Virus record (IMG/VR): IMGVR_UViG_3300046007_004410
Location: 1-30,448 of that record
Length of the DNA stretch: 30,448 bases
Reading direction: 5' to 3' (one strand)
From: a virus
In this document: positions 1 through 6,385 of the stretch, in pieces
Numbering within the stretch: the stretch's first letter is position 1
Layout: every line of letters begins with the position of its first letter
Translations under genes and position numbers: made by a program
Notes under the pieces: generated by a model
What the model saw: the letters and a program-made list of their open reading frames with translations, nothing else
Database searches by the model: none
What the model was told of the DNA's origin: nothing

Positions 1-1
1 G

Positions 2-139
2 AACAACAAAGTTACAGTGGCTGACCCATCAGGTGTTGAAAAACTCCTTGAGTCTAAACGAGTACTATTGGATGAGTTCATCTCTAACATTGACTTCGCT
101 CTAAGTGAGATCAATGCTAAAACAGAGGTTGAGATTTAA
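2..139 (+). CDS. 3' end of an unidentified phage gene (partial)
   Basis: An open frame enters from the left edge and ends at TAA 137-139, giving the last 45 residues of a protein whose start lies outside the window. The visible part is polar and acidic, with a probable helical or coiled-coil stretch (ESKRVLLDEFISNIDFALSE) and a C-terminus ending in KTEVEI. It has the codon use and base composition of the other plus-strand genes. I do not recognise the family. It is followed by about 380 bases without a gene. Confidence 0.6.
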   Translation, partial: NNKVTVADPSGVEKLLESKRVLLDEFISNIDFALSEINAKTEVEI

Positions 140-437
140 TCTCTCCTCTAAATGACTTAGTTGTACAGTATCGAAAACGATAAACATTCACTCATCTTAC
201 AGCCCACCATAGATGTTAAAGAGATAAGGGCAAACAAAACATAAATTGAAAGTTTCATTTGAGGAAACATACTTTATAATCGTATAGGAAATATACAAAC
301 TTAAATGTAAAGTTCAAATCTAAGAAGCTGTAAAGATTAATGTTAAAACTTATAAATTTCTAACTTTCTAACCTTATAAAGGAATAAAGTTTAAATTTAT
401 CTAAAACCTCAGAAAAAGTTTACTGTGGTAGTGAAGA

Positions 438-474
438 TTGACATTTCGTTTGTACTGAGCTGGTACTGTATAAC
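438..474 (+). promoter_or_regulatory. Possible promoter upstream of tmRNA
   Basis: TTGACA lies at 438-443 and TATAAC at 469-474, inside ACTGTATAAC. The -10 side matches ACTGTATAAT of the promoters at 1781 and 2438. The distance to TTGACA (25 bp) is too long for a normal sigma70 pair, so only the -10 side is persuasive. GATAAATA (488-495), one base off the T4 late motif, is an alternative. Confidence 0.35.
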
Positions 475-476
475 TA

Positions 477-498
477 AGTTATTTAGAGATAAATAACT
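477..498 (+). repeat. Perfect inverted repeat with GAGA tetraloop
   Basis: AGTTATTTA (477-485) and TAAATAACT (490-498) are exact reverse complements separated by GAGA, a GNRA-type loop. It ends 21 bases before the mature tmRNA 5' end, so it would lie in the precursor leader. It could guide processing, protect the leader or be a protein-binding site. The stem is AU-rich and only moderately stable. Confidence 0.5.
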
Positions 499-519
499 GA
501 CAAATGGGATTGAAGTTAT

Positions 520-801
520 GGGCGATAACAGGATTCGATGGGAGCACGAGTGATCGTTAAGCATGTATCCGACTGATGACGTAATCATCACCAAAACATA
601 ACTGCAAACAATACAAGTTACAAATCTACTACTGCATCTGCAGCATTCGCAGCTTAATCGCTGAACGTAGGTAAGTCAGCCACACTTACATAACCCAACG
701 TGGCATCTTTTTTCAATCCCTTTTTGTTTTATCGAACTGATACGTGAAGTGTTTTTCGGTAGTGCTTTTAGACCGGGGTTCGATTCCCCGATCGTCCACC
801 A
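520..801 (+). ncRNA. ssrA: Transfer-messenger RNA (tmRNA), phage-encoded, complete
   Basis: Rescues stalled ribosomes by acting first as alanyl-tRNA and then as a short mRNA encoding a degradation tag. The 5' end GGGCGAT (520-526) pairs with ATCGTCC (791-797), with a G-U at the third pair (522/795), the alanine identity element. It is followed by discriminator A798 and encoded CCA (799-801). The T-arm is CGGGG-TTCGATT-CCCCG (774-790). The 5' side carries the tmRNA-typical GGATTCGATGGGAGCACGAG. The tag starts at resume codon GCA 604 and ends at TAA 655-657, reading ANNTSYKSTTASAAFAA. An H-type pseudoknot follows: 671-676 with 684-689, and 679-683 with 700-704. It is a one-piece, non-permuted molecule of 282 nt. 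No smpB gene is visible here, so host SmpB would be needed. The tag ends in FAA rather than the common LAA. Confidence 0.95.
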
Positions 802-870
802 TACAATCAGATGAAAGTTTTTATATAATTTTTAAAAATAAGACTTATATAAGTACTTTTATCCAAAAAA

Positions 871-892
871 TTAAGTACTGTTATGTTATAAT
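871..892 (+). promoter_or_regulatory. Promoter TTAAGT-N10-TATAAT for the HU gene
   Basis: TTAAGT (871-876), 10 bp, then TATAAT (887-892), extended upstream as TATGT. It lies 33 bp before the HU start and follows the tmRNA directly. The same box and spacing recur before the genes at 7311 and 8697. Confidence 0.7.
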
Positions 893-924
893 GTTACAAA
901 TTCAAAAAGACAAAAGGATTACAA

Positions 925-1191
925 ATGAATAAAGCAGAATTGATTGCTAAAGTTGCTGAAACACTAGGAACATCTAAAGCAGATGCAGGAAAAACAGTTG
1001 AGGCTGTTGTAGGTGCTATTATCGAAGGTACTGTTGCTACAGGTGAGTGTGTTGTTCCAGGTTTGGGTAAATTGAAACTTACTGATGTTGCCGCATCTTC
1101 AGGTGTTGCGATGGGTAAAAAATGGGAAAAACCTGCACACAAAAAAGTTAAACTCAATCTTTCAGCTGAAGGTAAAACTTTAGGTAACTAA
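925..1191 (+). CDS. HU/IHF-family DNA-binding protein
   Basis: An 88-residue protein, close to the usual 90 for HU. The N-terminal helices (MNKAELIAKVAETLGTSKAD) that form the dimer core, the following helix and the turn VVPGLGKLKLTDVAA (about 43-57) are typical of the family. The DNA-binding arm (about 58-75) is recognisable although the usual RxGRNP-type tip is altered (SSGVAMGKKWEKPAHKK). The C-terminal strand ends in LSAEGKTLGN. It probably coats or bends phage DNA. The start follows AAAAGGA and the gene has its own promoter. A perfect palindrome follows the stop. It could instead be a structural head-DNA protein, but HU-like is well supported. Confidence 0.9.
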   Translation: MNKAELIAKVAETLGTSKADAGKTVEAVVGAIIEGTVATGECVVPGLGKLKLTDVAASSGVAMGKKWEKPAHKKVKLNLSAEGKTLGN

Positions 1192-1199
1192 ATGTTACC

Positions 1200-1219
1200 C
1201 CTCAGAGAATTCTCTGAGG
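1200..1219. other. 20-bp perfect palindrome after the HU gene
   Basis: CCTCAGAGAATTCTCTGAGG is an exact palindrome: an 8-bp arm on each side of AATT. It would form a stable RNA hairpin 9 bases after the HU stop. The next bases are AGATTGAATCTTC with no T run, so it is not a convincing intrinsic terminator. It may stabilise the HU transcript 3' end or bind a dimeric protein. Confidence 0.6.
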
Positions 1220-1271
1220 AGATTGAATCTTCTTTAAGAATTTTTAAGGGAAAGTTTTTAAAGGTGATTTA

Positions 1272-1748
1272 ATGAATCCGGCCAATTTATATAATTATGA
1301 CCAAACATTAATAGATGCTATTAATTTGTGTAACATATTTAGTCATGCAGAGAAATATAACATAGCATTGTTCTTCAGATACATAGAAGAAAAAGACATA
1401 GATTACAGTACAGTGGATGCTTATTGTTCTATTATAGAAATATTATTAGAAGAGTATCAGCTAAAAGATTATGATCTACAGTACACACCCGCAGTAGTAG
1501 ATGATAATGGTAGAATCGTACCATATCAACCTCTCGATACAATCATTACGCTAGACTTTATTAAAAGTGTAGAGAACTTAAATGCTAATGACCTGGAATG
1601 TTTCAATAGAAGTCAGCATCAAGAACTCTTACTCAACTTCCAACAAGCAACCATTAATGGTATGAAATTTCAATTGAAATACGCACTTGACACGTTGTAT
1701 CATATTAGGACCGAAACATTTATTTGGGATGTATTAGGTATTAGTTGA
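1272..1748 (+). CDS. Hypothetical acidic protein, 158 aa
   Basis: Not recognised. The product is soluble, acidic and rich in aromatic residues, mostly helical by composition, with repeated short hydrophobic helices (about residues 11-35 and 50-65). It has no signal peptide, no membrane segment and no cysteine motif. An AAAGGTGA stretch 8-15 bases upstream is a plausible ribosome site. The gene sits alone between the HU palindrome and the 73-bp promoter repeat, so it is probably co-transcribed with HU or read from an unseen promoter. Confidence 0.7.
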   Translation: MNPANLYNYDQTLIDAINLCNIFSHAEKYNIALFFRYIEEKDIDYSTVDAYCSIIEILLEEYQLKDYDLQYTPAVVDDNGRIVPYQPLDTIITLDFIKSVENLNANDLECFNRSQHQELLLNFQQATINGMKFQLKYALDTLYHIRTETFIWDVLGIS

Positions 1749-1750
1749 TC

Positions 1751-1823
1751 CTCTTAACCTTCTTATAAGCATAGTTACTGTATAATTATTGTAACAAAAG
1801 AGATAAGAAGGAAAGAAAATGAC
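1751..1823 (+). repeat. 73-bp promoter/leader repeat, copy A
   Basis: This stretch recurs at 2408-2480 with 72 of 73 identical bases (G versus A at base 19). It contains TTAACC (1754-1759), 21 bp, then TATAAT (1781-1786), a leader with AAGAAGGAAAG ribosome site and the ATGAC start of the gene at 1819. A diverged relative with the same TTAACC-N21-TATAAT spacing precedes the AAA+ gene at 4003. The whole unit works as a portable promoter plus ribosome site. Confidence 0.85.
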
Positions 1824-2394
1824 AAACGTTATTAACTCACTCAAAGAAAAGTTTGAAACACTAGGTAAAGAAGGTTACATTCTTGATATCGATACTGATT
1901 CATTGATAGCTCGTCTTAAACGTGTTTCTAAACGTGCTCGTTTCGGTTACAAACAAGAGTGGGCTTATCGTTTCAAATCTTTAGACGCTCTCTTAACATT
2001 TGTTGAAAAAGATTATAACAGCCGTATCAAAAGTATAGAATCATCTGCTACTCGTAAAACTGAACGTAAAGAGAACGCTAAGAAACAAGCAAACAGTGTA
2101 AACGTAGGTGACATTTTCTGCTATTCTTGGGGTTGGGAACAAACTAACGTAGACTTCTATCAAGTAGTAGAGAAGCCTTCTTCTGCTACTGTTATCGTTC
2201 GTCCTATCAATTACAAAACACTTGAAGAGTGTTCATGGGCTTCTGAATATGTTCGTCCAGTTAAAGATTCATTCGTAGGTGAAAGAACTGAAAAGGTTCG
2301 TCTTAACGGTACATCATTCAAACGTTCATGTGGATACGCTTCAAAAGTAGACTCTCCTGAAACTTCTAAACACTATCATTCTTGGTATGCTTGA
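1819..2394 (+). CDS. Hypothetical phage protein with GDIF..SWGWEQTNVDFYQV domain, 191 aa
   Basis: Residues 1-90 are basic and helical, with a highly charged linker (about 74-92). From about residue 97 a compact region begins with VGDIFCYSWGWEQTNVDFYQ, a pattern I recall from many phage and plasmid hypothetical proteins of unknown function. The C-terminal part (about 160-191) is rich in Ser, Gly and His. No catalytic motif is clear. It starts inside promoter repeat copy A with a strong AAGGAAAG ribosome site, suggesting high early expression. Its role is unknown; the charged N-terminus could bind nucleic acid. Confidence 0.8.
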   Translation: MTNVINSLKEKFETLGKEGYILDIDTDSLIARLKRVSKRARFGYKQEWAYRFKSLDALLTFVEKDYNSRIKSIESSATRKTERKENAKKQANSVNVGDIFCYSWGWEQTNVDFYQVVEKPSSATVIVRPINYKTLEECSWASEYVRPVKDSFVGERTEKVRLNGTSFKRSCGYASKVDSPETSKHYHSWYA

Positions 2395-2407
2395 TATTTA
2401 ATCAAAT

Positions 2408-2480
2408 CTCTTAACCTTCTTATAAACATAGTTACTGTATAATTATTGTAACAAAAGAGATAAGAAGGAAAGAAAATGAC
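2408..2480 (+). repeat. 73-bp promoter/leader repeat, copy B
   Basis: Second copy of the unit at 1751-1823. TTAACC (2411-2416), 21 bp, TATAAT (2438-2443), then the same leader, ribosome site and ATGAC, here driving the 40-aa gene at 2476. The near identity over non-coding DNA points to a recent duplication or to recombination keeping the copies alike. Confidence 0.85.
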
Positions 2481-2598
2481 TACAATTCGTGACTACAACA
2501 TCAACTTAAACATCAAACGTGAAATTAATCTACAAACCCGTCGCGTACCTGACAAGTCTAAGTACTCACGTAAACAAAAACACAAAACAAACTACTAA
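2476..2598 (+). CDS. Small basic protein, 40 aa
   Basis: A short open frame starting at ATG 2476 with the strong AAGGAAAG site of promoter repeat copy B and ending at TAA 2596-2598. The product is very basic in its C-terminal half (QTRRVPDKSKYSRKQKHKTN), with no hydrophobic core, so it may bind RNA or DNA or fold on a partner. A dedicated promoter and ribosome site, and a tight junction with the next gene (12 bases), argue that it is real. I do not recognise it. Confidence 0.65.
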   Translation: MTTIRDYNINLNIKREINLQTRRVPDKSKYSRKQKHKTNY

Positions 2599-2610
2599 GA
2601 AGGAAATGAT

Positions 2611-3306
2611 ATGTTACCTAAATTCATCTTGCTTGAAAAGCGTGTAAATTCAACCGACGTATGTGAAGCATGTGGTCGCCCTATCAAACACTGTTATGTA
2701 GTTAAAGATACTGAAAACAATATTACTCATAATATCGGTTCAGGTTGTGCTAAAAAACTTACAGGTGAAACTATTAAACAATTGTATGCTAATAAAAAAC
2801 TTACTGAAAGTATTGTAAAACAGATAGACATAGAAAATAACGGTAAAGAACGTGTACAAACCTTTCGAGAAATCAATCCTGAGATGATGGCTTTCATCGA
2901 GAACAGCAATAACTCTTTCATTATGGACATGAAAGCTAATATTGAACGTTATGGTACACTTTCACCTAAGCAATATGCTGTAGTGTACAGTATGATGCTT
3001 AAACCCGCAGAACTACCTTGTAGAGTGAAAGACCTTGAGTGTACGCTTATTCGAGTGAAACAAGATTATAATCACTTTACAGGTGGTAATTCTGTGACTC
3101 TTTTTTGTGAGACGGTAGAAAAAGAATTGGTACGGGTTTTCTTTTCATCAATTACAGAAGGATTAAACGACTTCATGCTCAAAAGTGGTGCGACTCGCTA
3201 TGACGGTGAGATGAATCCCGACATTATGGCTATGGGTTTGAAACTTCGGGTATCAGGATCTAACGATTCGTATAAACTCAAACGTGCCAAAGTAACGTTG
3301 GCATAA
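2611..3306 (+). CDS. Zinc-ribbon-like hypothetical protein, 231 aa
   Basis: The N-terminus holds a probable metal site: C18-x2-C21, C28 and C46 in the contexts CEACGRPIKHC and IGSGCAKKLTG. The rest is mixed alpha/beta with no known catalytic motif. Similar N-terminal modules occur in phage proteins of unknown function, often with a C-terminal part that may bind nucleic acid. It follows the 40-aa gene closely (AGAAGGAAATG site) and is probably in its transcript. Confidence 0.8.
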   Translation: MLPKFILLEKRVNSTDVCEACGRPIKHCYVVKDTENNITHNIGSGCAKKLTGETIKQLYANKKLTESIVKQIDIENNGKERVQTFREINPEMMAFIENSNNSFIMDMKANIERYGTLSPKQYAVVYSMMLKPAELPCRVKDLECTLIRVKQDYNHFTGGNSVTLFCETVEKELVRVFFSSITEGLNDFMLKSGATRYDGEMNPDIMAMGLKLRVSGSNDSYKLKRAKVTLA

Positions 3307-3309
3307 ATA
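3302..3309 (+). promoter_or_regulatory. Late-promoter-like CATAAATA before the HAD gene
   Basis: CATAAATA differs by one base from the T4 late motif TATAAATA. It overlaps the stop of the upstream gene and lies 26 bp before the ATG at 3328, with a predicted short leader carrying AAAGGAGAG. Weak alone; supported by the capsid-targeting-like start of the downstream protein. Confidence 0.35.
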
Positions 3310-3327
3310 CACTTAAAGGAGAGTGTA

Positions 3328-3942
3328 ATGAAATTCAGTGAACTAATTTTAGAGGCTAGAGGTACTGGTATAACGTTTGTAGATATCGATGAAACGTTAT
3401 TCAGTACAAATGCTCTTATATATGTAGTAAAAGATGGTACCGTTATTAAAAAACTTACCAACGCTGAATTTAACACATACTCACTAGCAGAGGGAGAAAC
3501 ATTCGACTTCCGGGAGTTCAAAGACTCTGAGCTTTTCTCTAACACATCAAAACCCATAGAGACAATGATTAACAAAGTAGTAGCTATGTTTAAGAACATA
3601 TCTGCTGCAGGTTCAGAGATGTATCTGCTCACTGCTAGAGGTGACTTCAATGATAAGGACAAGTTCCTAGAGTTCTTACGTTCATATAACATTAAGGTAG
3701 GTCATATTAAAGACGGTCATATACACGTTATACGAGCAGGTAACGAACCGGGATCTAGTGCTATGAGAAAACAAACCATCATTAGAGACTTCTTACAAAC
3801 TGAAAAATATGAGAGAGTCCGACTGTACGATGACGCTAAAAGCAATCTAACAGCATTCATAGCTCTTAAAGATGAATTTCCTAATGTAACGTTTGAAGCA
3901 TTTATAGTTGACCACGGGAAAGTATCTAAGTTCAAGTCTTAA
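3328..3942 (+). CDS. HAD-superfamily phosphatase-like protein with capsid-targeting-like N-terminus
   Basis: HAD motif I is VDIDETLF (D19 nucleophile, D21), motif II is LLTARGD (T102), motif III is probably K148 and motif IV is RLYDDAKSN (D168, D169), so hydrolase activity on a phosphorylated substrate is likely. The substrate is unknown. Closely similar proteins are, from memory, widespread in T4-like phages of marine hosts. The first ten residues, MKFSELILEA, sit directly before the first beta strand. They resemble T4 capsid-targeting sequences cut by the head protease after (L/I)xE, here I-L-E9/A10. If so, the enzyme is packaged in the head and injected. Strong AAAGGAGAG ribosome site. Confidence 0.85.
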   Translation: MKFSELILEARGTGITFVDIDETLFSTNALIYVVKDGTVIKKLTNAEFNTYSLAEGETFDFREFKDSELFSNTSKPIETMINKVVAMFKNISAAGSEMYLLTARGDFNDKDKFLEFLRSYNIKVGHIKDGHIHVIRAGNEPGSSAMRKQTIIRDFLQTEKYERVRLYDDAKSNLTAFIALKDEFPNVTFEAFIVDHGKVSKFKS

Positions 3943-3971
3943 CCTTCCTCTAAGGTGTTTATGTGTATAAT
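3939..3971 (+). promoter_or_regulatory. Promoter TTAACC-N21-TATAAT for the AAA+ gene
   Basis: TTAACC (3939-3944), 21 bp, TATAAT (3966-3971) within TGTGTATAAT. The spacing equals that of the two 73-bp repeat promoters and the leader again has AAGAGATAAGGAAAG, but the sequence between the boxes has diverged. Confidence 0.65.
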
Positions 3972-4002
3972 ACGTGTACATTAAGAGATAAGGAAAGAAT
4001 AA

Positions 4003-4851
4003 ATGGAATATCTATCAATTTCAGGGAACAAACTTCGTTTTAAAACAGGTGATGAGTATCTTGTAAGAGCACTTAAATCAGACGGTTCTTTTGAGTTACG
4101 TGGTGAAAAATTCTTGTTCGACTCTAAATCAAAAGAGATTCAAATATTCTCCGAACCTTCTAAGCCAGATTTTGACATCAACGAACGTTATCAGTACCTT
4201 GCTGAGTTTGTTGATATGACTATCGATTCTATTATCCCATCTGTTATCATCTGTGGTGAAGCAGGTCTTGGTAAGTCACACACTGTTCTCGAACGTTTTG
4301 CCAAGAAAGGTAAGCGTAAAGAACAAGACTATGTTATAGTTAAAGGATACTCTACATCCAAAGGTCTCTATAAAATCCTTTGGGAGAATCGCAACAAAAC
4401 TATCGTTCTTGATGATATTGATTCAGTTCTTAAGGATGATGTTTCACTTAACCTTCTTAAAGCGGCACTTGACTCTTATAGTGAGCGTATAGTTACATGG
4501 AACTCTGTAGGATTCATAGATGATGGTCTACCTACATCATTTGAGTTCAACGGTCAAGTTGTATTCATCACAAACAAATCACTTGAATCACTTGATAGTG
4601 CTGTTAAATCACGTGCATTGGCAGTCGACGTTACAATGAATACTGAAGAGAAAATCACTCGTATGCGTGAGATCGTTAAGACTATGATTCCCGAAGTCAA
4701 TCTTAGCACAAAAAATAAAGTCATAGACTTCATTGAAGAGAATGCTAATGTTGCTAAAGAACTCAACTTCCGTACACTTATCAAAGCAATCAAAATTTAT
4801 GAAACGACTCAGAGTATGCGTCCTGTACAGTACATGCTTTGTAACTCATAA
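4003..4851 (+). CDS. AAA+ ATPase
   Basis: A 282-residue AAA+ protein. Walker A is GEAGLGKS (85-92), Walker B is IVLDDID (134-140), sensor 1 is the FITN stretch (N191), and a possible arginine finger lies in VKSRA (R204). A small N-terminal domain (1-60) of beta character precedes the ATPase core, and a helical lid follows (about 210-282). It is similar in build to phage AAA proteins of the RarA/MoxR-like or clamp-loader-like type, but no substrate can be assigned. Probable roles are remodelling of a DNA or protein complex during replication. It has its own promoter and is followed, 9 bases on, by a small gene coupled to RNase HII. Confidence 0.9.
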   Translation: MEYLSISGNKLRFKTGDEYLVRALKSDGSFELRGEKFLFDSKSKEIQIFSEPSKPDFDINERYQYLAEFVDMTIDSIIPSVIICGEAGLGKSHTVLERFAKKGKRKEQDYVIVKGYSTSKGLYKILWENRNKTIVLDDIDSVLKDDVSLNLLKAALDSYSERIVTWNSVGFIDDGLPTSFEFNGQVVFITNKSLESLDSAVKSRALAVDVTMNTEEKITRMREIVKTMIPEVNLSTKNKVIDFIEENANVAKELNFRTLIKAIKIYETTQSMRPVQYMLCNS

Positions 4852-4860
4852 GGAGAAACA

Positions 4861-5061
4861 ATGTTTAACAGTATCATATACTCAACTGGTACTAAAGTGA
4901 TAAAATTATCACATAAACCTTTTAAGTCTGGTAGCGTAGTCAACACTGTAAAAGAAGTAGTGATACATGTACAAACGGGTTTACCTGGATATACTTTTAT
5001 TGAGGATGATTCAGTGGTAGAATGTCGGCGAGTTATATCTACAAAAAGTGAAATTATATGA
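4861..5061 (+). CDS. Conserved small phage protein, 66 aa
   Basis: A small beta-rich protein. The segment HKPFKSGSVVNTVKEVVIH and the later FIEDDSVVECRRV resemble a small hypothetical protein I recall in several T4-like phages, of unknown function. AAGGAGAAAC precedes the ATG. Its TGA overlaps the ATG of the RNase HII gene by four bases (ATGA), indicating translational coupling. Confidence 0.8.
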   Translation: MFNSIIYSTGTKVIKLSHKPFKSGSVVNTVKEVVIHVQTGLPGYTFIEDDSVVECRRVISTKSEII

Positions 5062-5657
5062 AAGAGCTCGATAGCATTTATAATGACGGGTGGGTAGGTA
5101 TCGACGAAGCTGGTAGGGGATGTGCCGGAGGTTCACTCTTCTTTGTAGGTGCTAAACTCAAACCAGGAGTAGATATATCACAAATAGCGTTTGCCAACGA
5201 TTCAAAGAAAACAAGTCACATTCAACGCGTGTCAATGGCTAAACGTTTAAGAGAGCTTGTCCAAGTTTGCATCGTACAATCAAGTGCAGAGAGAGTAGAT
5301 GAAATAGGACTATCTAAATGTATCTCCACATCGTTAGAAAAGATCAAGGAGACATTCGGAGACGTTAAGTATGTGTATGACGGAAACACATCGTACAAAG
5401 TACCTGACATCGAAACCGTAGTTAAAGGTGACGCTAAAGTATCTCTTATATCTGCGGCATCTATCTTTGCCAAGTTACGAAAAGATGTGGAGAGTCTTAT
5501 GATTCATCAAGAGTATCCTGAGTACGGTTTCGATACTCATAGTGGATATATCAATGAGAAACATACCAACATGATTATTCAGTACGGTTATACAAAATAT
5601 CACCGAAAGTCATATAACATCAAAAAATTAAGTGGGTTAAATATACCACAACGTTAA
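5058..5657 (+). CDS. rnhB: Ribonuclease HII
   Basis: Cuts the RNA strand of RNA-DNA hybrids and removes embedded ribonucleotides, useful for primer removal in phage replication. The family signature GIDEAGRGCAGG (14-25) gives catalytic D16 and E17; the NDSKK motif is at 47-51, the third acid is D108 in VYDGN, and the fourth D125 in KGDAK, followed by SAASIFAKLRKD. Length (199 aa) is normal. T4-like phages usually use an unrelated 5'-3' RNase H (rnh), so an HII-type enzyme is less usual. The start is coupled to the 66-aa gene. Confidence 0.93.
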   Translation: MKELDSIYNDGWVGIDEAGRGCAGGSLFFVGAKLKPGVDISQIAFANDSKKTSHIQRVSMAKRLRELVQVCIVQSSAERVDEIGLSKCISTSLEKIKETFGDVKYVYDGNTSYKVPDIETVVKGDAKVSLISAASIFAKLRKDVESLMIHQEYPEYGFDTHSGYINEKHTNMIIQYGYTKYHRKSYNIKKLSGLNIPQR

Positions 5658-5670
5658 CCGAGGAGGTGTA

Positions 5671-6378
5671 ATGATACTTCATATCCCACATAGCTCTACA
5701 GTGTTTCCTGAACCTGTAGGAGCTTCTAACAACGACATCAACCTATTAACCGATTGGTTTGTAGATGAGTTATTCGTACACTCTAATTCTAGTAGAGTAG
5801 TATTCCCTTATAGCAGACTTTTTTGTGACGTAGAACGTTACAGAGATGATGCAGATGAACCTATGGCTGAAAAAGGACATGGTGTAGTATATAGAAAAGG
5901 TGCTACAGGTAACGTCATAGAACGTTCTCCGGACGACGAGGAGGCTGTTAGAGTAAATTATTATGACAAACATCATAAAGAGTTTGCGAAGACTGTTAGA
6001 GAGCATTTAACGATGTTCCCAAAGGTTGTCATCGTGGACTGTCATAGTTTTAGTGATACACCACTTGTACACGAAGAGTCTGGGTTTAGACCTGACATAT
6101 GCTTAGGATATAATGAGCATTTTGAGTTAGTAGATGAGTTGGCTGACTATTTCGTAGGTAAAGGATATGATATAGGATTCAACGACCCTTTCAGTGGTGC
6201 TATCGTACCTGAAGAGTTCAAAGACGATCCGAGAGTAGAAAGCATTTTGATTGAAGTGAACCGTAGCCTTTACCTTACTGATAAATACGGTAAAAATGTA
6301 GAGTTCGACTTCATCAAAGACATTTTAAGCGGAGCTTTAAATATCGTCTCTAAATATGAGGTCACGTTCGACAAATAG
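5671..6378 (+). CDS. N-formylglutamate amidohydrolase-like protein
   Basis: Family signs are the start ILHIPHSS (2-9), CDVERYRDD (52-60), VVIVDCHSFSD (119-129) with the metal-binding DCH, and the C-terminal SILIEVNRSLYLTD. The bacterial enzyme splits N-formyl-L-glutamate. In phages the substrate is unknown; a zinc-dependent amidase acting on a modified amino acid or on peptidoglycan-related amides is possible. Length (235 aa) is near full. A strong GAGGAGGTG site precedes the ATG. The next gene's real start lies 7 bases after its stop. Confidence 0.85.
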   Translation: MILHIPHSSTVFPEPVGASNNDINLLTDWFVDELFVHSNSSRVVFPYSRLFCDVERYRDDADEPMAEKGHGVVYRKGATGNVIERSPDDEEAVRVNYYDKHHKEFAKTVREHLTMFPKVVIVDCHSFSDTPLVHEESGFRPDICLGYNEHFELVDELADYFVGKGYDIGFNDPFSGAIVPEEFKDDPRVESILIEVNRSLYLTDKYGKNVEFDFIKDILSGALNIVSKYEVTFDK

Positions 6379-6385
6379 GTGTCAT

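Larger units (their letters stand above)
140..519. other. Non-coding AT-rich region before the tmRNA
   Basis: No credible coding frame is present on either strand; the only sizeable open frame is antisense to the tmRNA. The stretch is very AT-rich. It holds a possible promoter (438-474) and a perfect 9-bp inverted repeat (477-498) near the tmRNA 5' end. A small TATCG-AAAA-CGATA hairpin (about 172-185) lies near the left edge, but with no T tract, so I do not call it a terminator. I see nothing else recognisable. Confidence 0.6.

Noticed and set aside
409-594. 61-codon minus-strand frame before and in the tmRNA
   Set aside because: Antisense to the tmRNA 5' domain, with no ribosome site. It is open by chance in AT-rich DNA.
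744-932. 62-codon plus-strand frame over the tmRNA 3' end
   Set aside because: It runs through the T-arm and CCA of the tmRNA and into the HU promoter and start. No ribosome site.
1200-1240. Intrinsic terminator after HU
   Set aside because: The hairpin is strong but followed by AGATTGAATC, not a T run.
3198-3692. 164-codon minus-strand frame opposite the HAD gene
   Set aside because: It is antisense to a clear HAD enzyme, without ribosome site, and its composition is that of a mirrored coding strand.
6356-6385. Upstream in-frame ATG for the gene at 6386
   Set aside because: It overlaps the end of the amidohydrolase gene, has no ribosome site and would hide the conserved-type start MIKFSQLL.
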